Of a DNA stretch of 64,000 nucleotides, positions 43,761-53,283 are shown piece after piece. The stretch is from Cohnella sp. CFH 77786. Its GTDB lineage: Bacteria; Bacillota; Bacilli; Paenibacillales; Paenibacillaceae. The notes beneath the pieces are model-generated. The model searched no databases. It saw only the letters and a list, made by a program, of their open reading frames with translations, and was not told where the DNA came from. Position 1 is the stretch's first letter. Each line of letters starts with the position of its first letter. The translations under genes and the position numbers were made by a program. Location: contig NZ_WJIB01000001.1 in assembly GCF_019400745.1 (NCBI RefSeq), forward strand, positions 186,001 through 250,000. Reading direction: 5' to 3'.

Positions 43761-43990
43761 TCTACAAAACCTCCTGTGAAAAGTCCTTAATGGAAAATAT
43801 ATTCAAGGGGGAGCGTTTTGAAGCTTACAGTAACCTAGCTATTTCTGAAATGCTTTCGAATAAGCCTATGCCAGTGAACGAAATACAGAATTACGGTAAG
43901 CCCTTCAGCGCGCTCGACTTACCTGATTCTTCCGGGTATTTCGCCGAGTCGAGCATACTTGATCTTTGTTTGTGAAACGGTCAGCTGCAG
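43761..43990. other. Intergenic region upstream of the TylF-like gene
   Basis: About 230 bp, AT-rich, with one 61-codon plus-strand frame (43790-43975) that has no clear ribosome site, no recognisable motif and no supporting neighbour. I see no gene; it probably holds the TylF promoter. Confidence 0.5.
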
Positions 43991-44051
43991 AAAAAAAAGC
44001 TCCCCTGCAGCAACAGATTTTATTCCATAATCTGTTTACTGTATGGGGAGC
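43991..44051 (-). terminator. Terminator of the prpC-prkC-rsgA-rpe operon
   Basis: On the minus strand GCTCCCC pairs with GGGGAGC with an inner ACAGATT / AATCTGT hairpin, followed by eight T residues. About 40 bp after the rpe stop at 44088. Confidence 0.9.
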
Positions 44052-44087
44052 AGACCGTTCTTGGCGGTTCGATTCTTGCTTGGCTTT

Positions 44088-44735
44088 CTATGCTTTCAAT
44101 GATGCGACCGCTTGCCTGCGGTCCGAGTGGCCGAAGAAATAGCTTCCGGCCACCAGCACGTTCGCTCCCGCTTCCCTGACAAGGGGCGCGGTTTCGTCCG
44201 TGATGCCTCCGTCCACCTGGATATGGACGTCCGGCCGACCGAGCGCGTTCAGCCGGCTTCTCAGTTCCCGGATCTTGGGAAGCATGCCGGGAATGAACGA
44301 TTGCCCGCCGAAGCCCGGGTTCACCGTCATGATGAGAAGGAGATCGATGTCTTCCAGCACATGGTCCAAAACGGCCAGCGGGGTATGCGGGTTAAGCGCG
44401 ACTCCCGCCGGAAGGCCCAATTCGCGGATTTGGTGCACGGTACGGTGGAGATGCACGCAAGCTTCCGCGTGAACGGTCAGCCGGTCGGCCCCGGCGTCCA
44501 CCATCGCGGGAAACAGCGTTTCCGGCCGCTCCGTCATCAAATGCACGTCGAACGTCAGGGCGGTCGCCGAACGGACCGCCTTCACCACCGGCGCTCCGAA
44601 TGTCAAGTTGGGCACGAAATGGTTGTCCATGATATCGATATGGATCCAATCGGCGCCGGCCGCTTCCGCGCTCCGGATTTCTTCTCCCAGCTTCGCGAAG
44701 TCCGCGGCCAGAATCGATGGGGCTATCATGAGCAT
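44088..44735 (-). CDS. rpe: Ribulose-phosphate 3-epimerase
   Basis: A 215-aa TIM-barrel enzyme of the pentose phosphate pathway, interconverting ribulose- and xylulose-5-phosphate. Family motifs: IAPSILAADFAKLGEEI, WIHIDIMDNHFVPNLTFG with metal ligands, FDVHLMTERPE, LIMTVNPGFGGQ, IQVDGGI. ATG 44735 has GGAGG 7 nt upstream; it begins 1 bp after the rsgA stop. Normal family length. Confidence 0.96.
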   Translation of the reverse strand: MLMIAPSILAADFAKLGEEIRSAEAAGADWIHIDIMDNHFVPNLTFGAPVVKAVRSATALTFDVHLMTERPETLFPAMVDAGADRLTVHAEACVHLHRTVHQIRELGLPAGVALNPHTPLAVLDHVLEDIDLLLIMTVNPGFGGQSFIPGMLPKIRELRSRLNALGRPDVHIQVDGGITDETAPLVREAGANVLVAGSYFFGHSDRRQAVASLKA

Positions 44736-44736
44736 G

Positions 44737-45642
44737 TCAGTACCTCCGAGGTTTCTCTTTCCGCTCCGCCATGAAGGCTTTGTAGTTCTCGTACCGGGAT
44801 TCGGCGACCTCCCCGTTTTCCGCCGCCCGGCGGACGGCGCAGTCCGGCTCGTGGATATGCGTGCATCCGCGGAATTTGCAGCCGGGAGACAGCTCCCGGA
44901 ATTCCCGGAAACAAGGGCCGATCTCATCGACGCCCAGCTCCGCGAAATCCAGCTGGCTGAAGCCGGGCGTGTCCGCCACGAGGCCTCCGCCCCGCAGCGG
45001 CACCAGCTCCACGTGGCGGGTCGTGTGCTTGCCCCGGCCCAGCTTCTCGCTGATTTCGCTCGTCTGGAGCGAGAGCCCCGGAACGAGCGCGTTGAGCAGC
45101 GAGGACTTGCCGACGCCGGACTGTCCGGCGAACACCGCGATGTGACCGGACAGCCGGTCTTCCAGCTCCGGAATTCCGGTGCCGGCATTCGCGCTCGTGA
45201 CGAGCACCTCGTACCCGATGCGACGGTAGAGCGCTCCGGCGCTCTCCATGGCGCGGCGGGCTGCGTCGCCTTCCGGCCCTTCCGGGATACGGTCCGTTTT
45301 GGTCCATACGAGCAGAACGTCCAGTCCGGCATGTTCGATGTGCACCAGAAACTTGTCCAGCAGCGTTAAGTTCAGGTCCGGATGGACGACCGAAAACACG
45401 AGCACCGCCAAATCCGCGTTGGCCACCGGCGGGCGGATCAATTCGGAGCGGCGAGGCAAAATTTCATCGACCGTGCCTTCTCCGTTCTCCGTTTCGCCGT
45501 ATACGACCCGGTCCCCGACGAGCGGGGACTCCCCGCGTTTCTTGAATATGCCCCGGGCCCGGCACTGCACGGCTTCTCCGCCTTCCGGCCCGAGCACGTA
45601 ATAGTAACCGCTGAGCGCCTTCATGATGATTCCTTCCGGCAT
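44737..45642 (-). CDS. rsgA: Ribosome small-subunit GTPase RsgA
   Basis: A 301-aa circularly permuted GTPase that assists late 30S maturation. N-terminal OB fold, then G4 in LLVWTKTDRI, G1 in FAGQSGVGKSSLLNAL, G3 in LVADTPGF, and a C-terminal zinc site with CKFRGCTHIHEPDC. ATG 45642 (MPEG) is kept because the Bacillus protein also starts MPEG and KALSGYYYVLG aligns; ATG 45624 has a better ribosome site and remains possible. Confidence 0.95.
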   Translation of the reverse strand: MPEGIIMKALSGYYYVLGPEGGEAVQCRARGIFKKRGESPLVGDRVVYGETENGEGTVDEILPRRSELIRPPVANADLAVLVFSVVHPDLNLTLLDKFLVHIEHAGLDVLLVWTKTDRIPEGPEGDAARRAMESAGALYRRIGYEVLVTSANAGTGIPELEDRLSGHIAVFAGQSGVGKSSLLNALVPGLSLQTSEISEKLGRGKHTTRHVELVPLRGGGLVADTPGFSQLDFAELGVDEIGPCFREFRELSPGCKFRGCTHIHEPDCAVRRAAENGEVAESRYENYKAFMAERKEKPRRY

Positions 45643-45679
45643 CAGCTCACGGCTCCTTCGCCTTCATGAAAATTCCCGC

Positions 45680-47779
45680 TCATTGTCCGTTCCCTTGTCC
45701 GCCCGTTTGCCCGTCCGTTTGGCCGCCGTCGCCTGCCGGCGGCTGGTCCGAGCCGGATGCATCCGTCGTCGCATCGGTTCCGCCGGCTGCGTCCGTCGCA
45801 TCGGCCGGCATGTCCTCGTACGGCACCGGTGTACGCGCGATTTCCTTACCGTCGCGGTAGACGATGATCGTCCCGTCTTTGCCGGGACCGAGGACGAGCG
45901 TGACCGGGAAGGTCGTGGTCTGGCTGATTTTCCGAGGGGCATCCCAATAATCCCGGTTATCCCCTTTGGCGTCCGAGACCACGATCTTGATCGTGCTCTG
46001 CTGGCCTTCCTGCGCCGGAGACACCGTCACGTTCCAAGTGGGCTCCTTCGCGTCAGGCGGATAGCCCGAGCTGACATACAGCGTCACTTCCGTTCCCGGA
46101 GGCACCTTCTCGTTCGGCTCGGCGGGGAATTGCTTGAACACTTTCCCCTTCTCCGCCATATAACTCGGTTCGGTAATGACTTTGTCGTCCTTCAGCTTCA
46201 GGTTGTTCTTCTCCAGCTCGGCGCGGGCTTCGGCCTCCGTTTTGCCGATCAGGTTCGGCATGTCGATCTCTTCCTTGCCTTTGCTTACGGTCAGCGTGAT
46301 CGCGTCGTTCTCCGGATCGAACGGGTCGCCTTCCGCCGGCTTCTGATCCAATACGGTGCCGGGCTCGCTGTCGTCGAACACCTCCTTGGGACGGATGTTG
46401 TCCGGGTTGACGCCGAGCTCCTCCAGCTTCGAGCTGGACTCCTCCAGCGTCAAACCTTTCAGTCCGGGCATCGGCGGCAGGTCGGGTGCCTTGCTGACGG
46501 TCAGCGTGATGAGCGAGCCTTCCTTGACCTTGATGTCCTGCTTGGACTGCTTGAGGACGGTGTTTGGCTCGACTTCTTTATTGACTTCATACAGAGGAGG
46601 TTCTTCGACTTTCAGCCCGACTGATTCCAATTTGGCCCTGGCTTCGTCAAGCTTCATGTGGATCACCGAAGGTACCATGACGTCCGGCGGCGTCAGCGAG
46701 CCCTTGAGCGCGATCACGGCCCAGACGAGAACCCCGATCAGCACGGCCGCCATTATCCCCAGCACGGTCGGAAGAACCCACCGGCGCCTGGGCTTGTCCT
46801 CCAGCCCCCGATTGTCCCACCGTTCCTCGGCGGCACCGCCCTTGATCGCGGGTGCCTCGATCGTATTCCGCATGTCGGGGCGGATGGCCGGAATGACCCG
46901 GGTCTTGTCCGATTCCGGGTCGTCATCGCTGCCGAAATGCACCGGAGGTTCGTTCAGCCGCTGAGGCTGCAGGCAAGTTTCCAGATCCGAGAGCATCTGC
47001 GCGGCGGACGCGTACCTCTCCTGAGGATTTTTGCGCATCGCGCGCAGGATGACGTTCTCCACGCTTTGCGGAATGTGCGGATTCACTTTTCGCGGCTGCT
47101 CGAACGGCTCCTGCAAATGCTTGAGCGCCACGCTGATCGGGCTTTCCCCCAGGAAGGGGAGACGGCCGGTCAGCATTTGGTACAGCACGATGCCGAGCGA
47201 GTAAATGTCCGATTTCTCGCCCGTCGCGACGCCTTTCGCATGCTCCGGGGAGAAGTAATGGACGGACCCGACCACCGAACCTGTTTGGGTGATGGTGGAC
47301 GAGGTGGCGGCGCGGGCGATGCCGAAATCCGTCACCTTCACCCGTCCGTTGTAGCCGATCAAAATGTTGTGGGGCTTAATGTCGCGATGGATGATTTGAT
47401 TCAGGTGGGCGTGGTCCAACGCGTCGCAGATTTGCGAAGCGATTTTGACCGCTTCGTCGGTCTGGAGCGGCGCCCTCTCGCGGATGATTTCGTTTAAATT
47501 CGCCCCGTCGACGAATTCCATGACGATATAATGCGTATCCTCTTCCTGTCCGACATCGTAAATGCTGACGATATTCGGATGGGACAACGACGCGGCGGCC
47601 TGCGCTTCGCGGCGGAAACGCCGGACGAAGTCGTCGTCGTGAACGAATTGCTGCCGCAGTACTTTAACCGCAACGTAACGGTTCAGCAGGTTATCCCGGG
47701 CTTTGTAGACGAGCGCCATGCCCCCGCCTCCGACGCGGGCGAGCAATTCGTAACGGTTGCCTAGCGTTTGTCCGATCAT
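45680..47779 (-). CDS. prkC: PASTA-domain Ser/Thr protein kinase PrkC
   Basis: A 699-aa membrane kinase. The kinase domain (~10-270) has the Gly loop RVGGGGMALVYKA, Lys39, HRDIKPHN (131-138), DFG (151-153) and a typical activation loop with Thr residues. One transmembrane helix (~334-358) is followed by three PASTA domains (~365-575) that bind muropeptides, then a further Ig-like stretch and a Gly/Asp/Gln-rich tail. ATG 47779 overlaps the phosphatase stop as ATGA. In Bacillus PrkC controls germination in response to cell wall fragments. Confidence 0.95.
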   Translation of the reverse strand: MIGQTLGNRYELLARVGGGGMALVYKARDNLLNRYVAVKVLRQQFVHDDDFVRRFRREAQAAASLSHPNIVSIYDVGQEEDTHYIVMEFVDGANLNEIIRERAPLQTDEAVKIASQICDALDHAHLNQIIHRDIKPHNILIGYNGRVKVTDFGIARAATSSTITQTGSVVGSVHYFSPEHAKGVATGEKSDIYSLGIVLYQMLTGRLPFLGESPISVALKHLQEPFEQPRKVNPHIPQSVENVILRAMRKNPQERYASAAQMLSDLETCLQPQRLNEPPVHFGSDDDPESDKTRVIPAIRPDMRNTIEAPAIKGGAAEERWDNRGLEDKPRRRWVLPTVLGIMAAVLIGVLVWAVIALKGSLTPPDVMVPSVIHMKLDEARAKLESVGLKVEEPPLYEVNKEVEPNTVLKQSKQDIKVKEGSLITLTVSKAPDLPPMPGLKGLTLEESSSKLEELGVNPDNIRPKEVFDDSEPGTVLDQKPAEGDPFDPENDAITLTVSKGKEEIDMPNLIGKTEAEARAELEKNNLKLKDDKVITEPSYMAEKGKVFKQFPAEPNEKVPPGTEVTLYVSSGYPPDAKEPTWNVTVSPAQEGQQSTIKIVVSDAKGDNRDYWDAPRKISQTTTFPVTLVLGPGKDGTIIVYRDGKEIARTPVPYEDMPADATDAAGGTDATTDASGSDQPPAGDGGQTDGQTGGQGNGQ

Positions 47780-48582
47780 GCTGTTCCCCCTCCCGCGGCC
47801 CTGGTCGTCGACTGCTCGGGCATGCAGCCTGCGATCGCTTCGTCGTCTCCCACGAGCACGACCGTCACGTTGTCTTCGCCGCCTGCGTCCAAAGCCATTT
47901 CGACGAGACGGTCCGCGACCTGCTCCAGCGCGGCGCCGGGCTGGGCCAGCGTCATCTGGAGCAGCTGCGGTTCCACCATGTTGCTTAATCCGTCGCTGCA
48001 CAGCAGCAGCCGGTCTCCCGGCCGCCAATCGATCGGCTTCACGTCCGGCCTCACGTCCCGATCGGTGCCGACCGAGCGCGTAATCGCGTGCCGAAGCGGG
48101 TGCCGGGCCGCTTCTTCGGGGCTCAATTGGCCGGCTTTGAACAGCTCGTTGATGACCGTATGGTCGTCGGTCAGCAGTTCAAGTTTCCCGCCGCGAAGGC
48201 GATAAATCCGGCTGTCGCCGACATGCCCGATCCAGCCCCCGTGCCGGTTCAGCACGGCGGTGACGACGGTCGTGCCCATGTTGTGGTACTGCTCGTTCAG
48301 GGAAGCCGTCTCGTGCACGACCTTGTTCGCCTTGCGGATCATCTCCTGAAGGCGCACGACGCCCTCGTCCTGCGTCCATTCCGGATCCCAGAACTGCAGC
48401 GCGTCCGCGAGGCATCCGACCGCGAGCTCGCTTGCCACGTCCCCCGCTCGATGGCCTCCCATGCCGTCCGCCACGATGACGGCCGTCCACCCGTCTGCCA
48501 GCGTTCCGCTCCAAGCCCTGTCCTCGTTGACCTGGCGCACTTTGCCGACATGCGTTCTCCAAGCCGTCCTCAAACCGATCAC
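47776..48582 (-). CDS. prpC: PP2C-family protein phosphatase PrpC
   Basis: A 268-aa Mn-dependent phosphatase that opposes PrkC. Motifs: [30 protein letters not shown] with the metal Asp, [24 protein letters not shown], and DNVTVVLV with the final Asp. GTG 48582 overlaps the rlmN stop as GTGA; TTG 48573 is possible. Translationally linked on both sides (rlmN and prkC). Confidence 0.94.
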   Translation of the reverse strand: MIGLRTAWRTHVGKVRQVNEDRAWSGTLADGWTAVIVADGMGGHRAGDVASELAVGCLADALQFWDPEWTQDEGVVRLQEMIRKANKVVHETASLNEQYHNMGTTVVTAVLNRHGGWIGHVGDSRIYRLRGGKLELLTDDHTVINELFKAGQLSPEEAARHPLRHAITRSVGTDRDVRPDVKPIDWRPGDRLLLCSDGLSNMVEPQLLQMTLAQPGAALEQVADRLVEMALDAGGEDNVTVVLVGDDEAIAGCMPEQSTTRAAGGGTA

Positions 48583-49661
48583 CCCGTCGTCGCTTCCATG
48601 TGCTTCGCCCGCAGTTGGCCGCAAGCGGCCGCGATATCGTGCCCTTGCTCCCTGCGGATCGTCGCATTCACGTTTTTATTCACCAATATGCGCTGGAACT
48701 CGAAAATGTCATCCCTCGGCGTGCGAACGTAATCCCGCTCCGGCACGTAATTGACCGGGATCAGGTTAACATGGCAAAGCATGCCTTGCAGCACGTTCGC
48801 CAGCTCTTCGGCGTGCTCGGGCCGGTCGTTAACGCCGCCGATCAACGCATACTCGAATGTCACCCTCCGCCCCGTTTTCTCGATGTAATAGCGAATGGCG
48901 TCCATCACTTCGTTAAAGGGGTAGCGGCGGTTCACCGGCATGAGCTTGGACCGGAGCGCGTCGTTCGGCGCGTGGATCGAGATCGCGAGATTGATCTGCG
49001 TGTTCTCGTCCGCGAACTTGTACATGCTCGGCACGATGCCGCTGGTCGAAACGGTGATATGACGCGCGCCGATGTTCAGCCCCTTGGGATGGATCATGGT
49101 GCGCAGGAATTTCATCGTGGCGTCGTAGTTCTCGAACGGTTCGCCCGAGCCCATGATGACGATGCTGGAAACGCGCTCGTTTTCGGTATCGAGAAGCTTC
49201 TGGCACTGCACGACCTGGGCGACGATTTCCCCCGGCGTCAAGTTGCGTTTGAGCCCGCCCAGCGTGGAAGCGCAAAACGTGCAGCCGATCCGGCAGCCGA
49301 CCTGCGTCGTCACGCATACGCTGTTTCCGTAATTGTGGCGCATGAGCACGGTCTCGATCGCGTGGTTGTCATGCAAGCCGAACAAATATTTCACCGTTCC
49401 GTCCTTGGACTCGAATTTGGCGATCTCCGTCAAGGTGACGAAACGGAAGTTCTCTTCCAGCTTGCCGCGCAAAGGCTTCGGCAGGTTGCTCATCTCTTCG
49501 AACGAGCCGACCCGTTTCACGTACAGCCAGTCGTAAATTTGGCCGGCGCGGAAAGCGGGTTCTCCCTGCTCCTTGATCCAGTCCTGGAGCTCCTCCAGCG
49601 AGAAATCGTAAATAAACGGTTTCTCGTTCTTCTCTTCTTGTTTCAAACTCGTCACCACCAT
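48579..49661 (-). CDS. rlmN: 23S rRNA (adenine2503-C2)/tRNA methyltransferase RlmN
   Basis: A 360-aa radical SAM enzyme that methylates A2503 of 23S rRNA. It has the Fe-S motif [11 protein letters not shown] near residue 125 (CxxxCxxC), [10 protein letters not shown], and a C-terminal region with the resolving Cys in [15 protein letters not shown] 49661 has only a weak ribosome site; a TTG five codons later is possible. Position between rsmB and prpC is as in Bacillus. Confidence 0.95.
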   Translation of the reverse strand: MVVTSLKQEEKNEKPFIYDFSLEELQDWIKEQGEPAFRAGQIYDWLYVKRVGSFEEMSNLPKPLRGKLEENFRFVTLTEIAKFESKDGTVKYLFGLHDNHAIETVLMRHNYGNSVCVTTQVGCRIGCTFCASTLGGLKRNLTPGEIVAQVVQCQKLLDTENERVSSIVIMGSGEPFENYDATMKFLRTMIHPKGLNIGARHITVSTSGIVPSMYKFADENTQINLAISIHAPNDALRSKLMPVNRRYPFNEVMDAIRYYIEKTGRRVTFEYALIGGVNDRPEHAEELANVLQGMLCHVNLIPVNYVPERDYVRTPRDDIFEFQRILVNKNVNATIRREQGHDIAAACGQLRAKHMEATTG

Positions 49662-49705
49662 TCGTTCTATTTTACCATAAAGGGCTTTATCGCCGGAAGC
49701 TGACG

Positions 49706-51415
49706 CTATCGCCGGCGCAAACGCGCGATGAAGAATCCGTCGCTTCCGAAATGATGCGGCAGCAGCTGCACCCGGCCCTCGAACGGCTCCGGCAGAATGC
49801 CGTTTGCTTGGAGCGGCTTGAGCACTTCCTCCGGCCAAGCCGGATCGGGAGCGAAGTCCGGATGGCTCTCGAGAAAACGGCGGACCGTCTCCTCGTTCTC
49901 TTCCGGAGCGATCGTGCAGGTACTGTATACGAGCGTGCCGCCGGGTTTCACGAGCGCGCTTGCCGAGCCGAGCAACCGCAGTTGGAGGGCGGCGAGCCCC
50001 GCGATGTCCTCCGGCGTCTTCGTCCACTTGATTTCCGGTTTGCGCCGGATGACGCCGAGGCCCGAACAAGGCGCGTCCAGCAGGACGACGTCCATCGATT
50101 GCGGCGGGCAGGCGCGGTCCAGCTCCAGCGCGTCCGACGTCGTCGCTTCGATGATCGTAAGTCCGAGACGGTCCCTCTGCCGATCGATCAGCGCCCGTTT
50201 ATGCTCGTGGACGTCGTTGGCGATGACCTTGCCGCGGTTCCCCATGATTTCGGCGAGATGCGTGGACTTGCCGCCGGGCGCCGCGCAGCAGTCGAGCACG
50301 GTCATGCCGGGCTTCGGATCGGCGACGGCGGCCACGAGCATGGAGCTTTCGTCCTGGACGGTGAACCTGCCGTCGCGGAACCAAGGCGTGTCCGCCAGGT
50401 TCCCGGCCTTCTCCGCGAGGATACCGTCCCCTGACAACGGCGAAGGCTTCACGGCGAGTCCCGCGTGCGCCATCTCTTCGAGCATAGCTGCGCGGTTTGT
50501 GTTGATCCGGTTTACGCGGACGGACGCATGCGGAGGGCGATTGCCCGCTTCGCAGATCGCTTCCGCGATGCGTTCCCCGTAGGCGGCCATCCACCGTTCC
50601 ACCAGCCAAAGCGGATGGCTGTGCGTCAGCGAAATCCGCTTCGCGGCCGGCAAGTCCGGCGGGATGACGGGCGCCGTTCCTTCGCGGAGCAAGCCGCGGA
50701 GAACGCCGTTGACCAGACCGGCGATGCCGGCGTGTCCGCGTTTCTTGGCGATGCGCACCGCTTCGTCCACGGCGGCGTGCGCCGGAATGCGGTCGAGCCA
50801 GTGCAGCTGGTAATAGCTCAGCCGCAGCAAGCAGCGTACCCACGGCTCGACCTTTCGCGGCCAGCCCTTGACGCGGGGGGAGAGGACGTAATCGATCGTG
50901 TTCAACCGCTGGATCGTCCCGTAGACGAGCTCGGTCGCCAGAGCGGCATCCGCCCGGGACAGCTCCGCTTCCGTGAGCATCCCATGCAACGCGAGGCCGC
51001 TGTAAGCGCCTTGCTCCTCGACCCGGCGCAGCACCTCCAGCGCCAGCTCGCGCGGCCCCGCGGGACCTCGCCGGGTTTGCGGGTCGCCTGCGGCAGATTT
51101 GCCGCCCGGCGGCTTGGCCGCGGGATTCCGCCCCGCTCTCGCACCCGCCGGATTCTCGCCCGCCGGATTCTCGCCCGGCGGCTTGGCCGCGGGATTCCGC
51201 CCCGCTTTCGCACCCGCCGCATTCTCGCCCGCCGGCTTGGCCGCGGGATTCCGCCCCGCTTTCGCACCCGCCGCATTCACGCCCGCCGGCTTGGCCGCGG
51301 GATCGCGCCCTGTTTTCGCACCCGCCGGATTCTCGCCCGCCGGCTTGGCCGCGGGATCGCTTATTGCAGAATTGGCGTTTGCGGGATGAGCCTCTTTCGA
51401 TTGTCGTTCCGCCAT
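49706..51415 (-). CDS. rsmB: 16S rRNA m5C967 methyltransferase RsmB with repetitive N-terminal extension
   Basis: A 569-aa enzyme. From about residue 118 it is standard: a NusB-like domain ([19 protein letters not shown]), then the SAM domain with [26 protein letters not shown] and [12 protein letters not shown], holding the two catalytic Cys. Residues ~20-112 are an Ala/Pro/Gly/Lys repeat (about five units of [12 protein letters not shown] sequence) absent from ordinary RsmB. ATG 51415 has GGAGAGGAG 6 nt upstream. The fmt gene is about 900 bp upstream instead of overlapping, so this gene probably has its own promoter. Confidence 0.93.
   Translation of the reverse strand: MAERQSKEAHPANANSAISDPAAKPAGENPAGAKTGRDPAAKPAGVNAAGAKAGRNPAAKPAGENAAGAKAGRNPAAKPPGENPAGENPAGARAGRNPAAKPPGGKSAAGDPQTRRGPAGPRELALEVLRRVEEQGAYSGLALHGMLTEAELSRADAALATELVYGTIQRLNTIDYVLSPRVKGWPRKVEPWVRCLLRLSYYQLHWLDRIPAHAAVDEAVRIAKKRGHAGIAGLVNGVLRGLLREGTAPVIPPDLPAAKRISLTHSHPLWLVERWMAAYGERIAEAICEAGNRPPHASVRVNRINTNRAAMLEEMAHAGLAVKPSPLSGDGILAEKAGNLADTPWFRDGRFTVQDESSMLVAAVADPKPGMTVLDCCAAPGGKSTHLAEIMGNRGKVIANDVHEHKRALIDRQRDRLGLTIIEATTSDALELDRACPPQSMDVVLLDAPCSGLGVIRRKPEIKWTKTPEDIAGLAALQLRLLGSASALVKPGGTLVYSTCTIAPEENEETVRRFLESHPDFAPDPAWPEEVLKPLQANGILPEPFEGRVQLLPHHFGSDGFFIARLRRR
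51080..51358 (-). repeat. 54-bp coding tandem repeat in the rsmB N-terminal extension
   Basis: Three 18-residue units, one 23-residue unit and a partial unit, each starting (D/N)PAAKP(A/P)G and ending AG(A/T)(K/R)(A/T)GR. The DNA units are nearly identical, indicating recent slippage. Low-complexity, positively charged and disordered in appearance. Confidence 0.9.
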
Positions 51416-51551
51416 CTGAATCTCCTCTCCAGCGTTGGGTTGCCGTACCGCGTAGTTCCAGTATTTCCACAATCGTTTAACGCCATTGGAGCAGCGCCGG
51501 GGCTGCTCCTGTTCCGAATCCATGACCTCATTGTCTTTATGTAGGGTCGGG

Positions 51552-51848
51552 CACGTGTCGATCTGTCCGTCTCACGGAGGGCCGGAGGTACTTGAAAACC
51601 CGTCGCATGTCGATCTGTCCGTCTCACGGAGGCCGGAGGTACTTGAAACCCCGTCGCACGTCGATCAGTCCGTCTCACGGAGGCCGGAGGTACTTGAAAC
51701 CCCGTCGCATGTCGATCTGTCCGTCTCACGGAGGGCCGGAGGTACTTGAAACCCCCGTCGCATGTCGATCTGTCCGTCTCGCGGAGGGCCGGGGGTACTT
51801 GAAACCCCGTCGCACGTCGATCTGTCCGTCTCACGGAGGGTTGGAGCA
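51552..51848. repeat. Six-copy 51-53-bp tandem repeat between fmt and rsmB
   Basis: Units of the form GTCGATCTGTCCGTCTCACG then GAGGCCGGAGGTACTTGAAA and CCCCGTCG, six copies with a few substitutions and 1-2 nt indels; the last copy is cut short. Each unit contains the small palindrome CCGTCTCACGG. No ribosome-linked frame runs through it. Confidence 0.93.
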
Positions 51849-51873
51849 TGATTGCCCCCCGCCACAACTGCGA

Positions 51874-52062
51874 TTAGTGGGAACCCCCCCCACTAAATTC
51901 CTCAAGATCCCACCATTTTGGTGAATTAGATGGAAATTCTCCCACTAATTCGACGTTTCCGCCAGAAATTGCTCCAATTCCGAAAAATACAGGGAAGTTT
52001 TCCCACTAATCCGGATACCGAATGTGATTCTCGACGAATAGTGGGAAGATTTCCCCCTAATC
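51874..52062. repeat. Cluster of TTAGTGGGAA palindromes
   Basis: At least four inverted-repeat elements made of TTAGTGGG / CCCACTAA half-sites: 51874-51896 (8-bp arms, 7-nt loop), an imperfect one at about 51925-51949, a half-site pair at about 51991-52010, and about 52038-52062. The sequence between them is AT-rich compared with the genome. No coding frame. Between here and fmt (to 52328) nothing else was recognised apart from the repeat at 52215-52293. Confidence 0.8.
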
Positions 52063-52214
52063 CGTGAGCCCGGTAGGTTACACGCGCTTGATGAGGGGCT
52101 TTCCCGCTCTCTTACTTTACTATCGTTTCGCTAATCTGCTTTACCATCGTCTATCCAGCATTGTGCTGTCGGTTCGCCCCATCGGCAGGGTTCGCTGATC
52201 TCGGGTTTCTCCGG

Positions 52215-52293
52215 GTACGGCAACTTGCGGACCCTCGAGCGCCGCTCTAACCAGGCTCAGCGCTACGGCAACTTGCGGCCCTCGAGCGGCGCT
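52215..52293. repeat. Two-copy 49-bp repeat upstream of rsmB, next to the fmt stop
   Basis: TACGGCAACTTGCGG followed by CCCTCGAGCG and CGCT occurs at 52215-52245 and again at 52264-52293 with one extra base in the first copy. Each contains a CTCGAG palindrome. Confidence 0.85.
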
Positions 52294-52328
52294 TTAGACG
52301 AGTGCTCCCAACGAAAAACGGCGCCCGG

Positions 52329-53282
52329 TTACCCGAGCACCGTGCCGGGGGCAAGCCGCGCGCCTTTGGCGAATTCCGAAGCCGGCAGCGCCTTCTTGCC
52401 GGCCGGCTGCACTTCCTCGAGCACGACGCTGCCGTCGCCCGTGCGGACGCGGATCCCGAAAGCCCCGGTCTCCAGCACGGAGCCCGGCGCCATACCTTCC
52501 CACTCCGGCCGCAGATCGGCATCCGGCGCAGCCGGAACGCGGCAGCCCCACACCTTGAACACTTCCCCGTTCCAGAACGTAAAGCCCCCGGCCATCGGGT
52601 TGAGCCCCCGAACCCGGTTGAATACTTCCCTCGCCGTCGCGGACCAGTCGATCCTCTCGTCCTCGCGCGTCAAATTCGGGGCGTACGTCGCTTCCGCCTC
52701 GATCTGCGGCTCGCGGGGCGCGGTTCCGTCCGCGATCCGCGGCAGCCACTCCCGCAGCAGCTCCGCTCCGGCTTCGCTCAGCTTCCCGAACATCGTGCCG
52801 GCCGTGTCTTCGTCCGCGATGGGCACTTCCCCCTTTGCGATCATGTCCCCGGTGTCCAGTCCTTCCGCCATGTACATGAGCGTGACGCCGGTTACGGCCT
52901 CGCCGGCGATAATGCTCCTCTGAATCGGTGCTCCGCCCCGATACCTCGGCAGCAAGGATCCGTGCACGTTGATGCACCCGAGACGGGGCATGTCCAGCAC
53001 GGCCCGGGGCAGGATCTGCCCGTAAGCGGCGGTGACGATGAGGTCCGGCCGGAACGCCGCCAGCTCCTCCACCGCCCCCGGCGCCCGCAGCTTCTCCGGC
53101 TGCAGCACGGGCAATCCCCGCTCCGTCGCGAACGCTTTGACCGGCGGCGGCGTCAGCTCCCGCTTCCGCCCCTTCGGCCGGTCCGGCTGCGTCACGACGC
53201 CCGCGACCTCGTATCCCCGCTCGAGCAGCATACGAAGAGAAGGGACGGCGAAGTCCGGCGTCCCCATGAACACGATGCGCAT
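52329..53282 (-). CDS. fmt: Methionyl-tRNA formyltransferase
   Basis: A 317-aa enzyme that formylates initiator Met-tRNA. Motifs: RIVFMGTPDFAVPSL, VVTQPDRPKGRKRELTPPPV, CINVHGSLLPRYRGGAPIQ with the catalytic Asn/His, GVTLMYMAEGLDTGDM with the Asp. ATG 53282 follows the def stop by 1 bp and has GGTGG 8 nt upstream; an in-frame GTG at 53294 is possible. Partner of deformylase next door. Confidence 0.96.
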   Translation of the reverse strand: MRIVFMGTPDFAVPSLRMLLERGYEVAGVVTQPDRPKGRKRELTPPPVKAFATERGLPVLQPEKLRAPGAVEELAAFRPDLIVTAAYGQILPRAVLDMPRLGCINVHGSLLPRYRGGAPIQRSIIAGEAVTGVTLMYMAEGLDTGDMIAKGEVPIADEDTAGTMFGKLSEAGAELLREWLPRIADGTAPREPQIEAEATYAPNLTREDERIDWSATAREVFNRVRGLNPMAGGFTFWNGEVFKVWGCRVPAAPDADLRPEWEGMAPGSVLETGAFGIRVRTGDGSVVLEEVQPAGKKALPASEFAKGARLAPGTVLG

Positions 53283-53283
53283 C

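Noticed and set aside
43790..43975. A 61-codon plus-strand frame upstream of the TylF-like gene
   Set aside because: No ribosome site, no recognisable motif, and it lies in the probable promoter region of the minus-strand gene.
51552..51848. Possible CRISPR array
   Set aside because: The units are contiguous and similar throughout, with no unique spacers between short repeats, and there are no cas genes.
52225..52923. A 232-codon plus-strand frame over fmt
   Set aside because: Ser/Pro/Arg-rich antisense shadow of a gene with all catalytic motifs of methionyl-tRNA formyltransferase.
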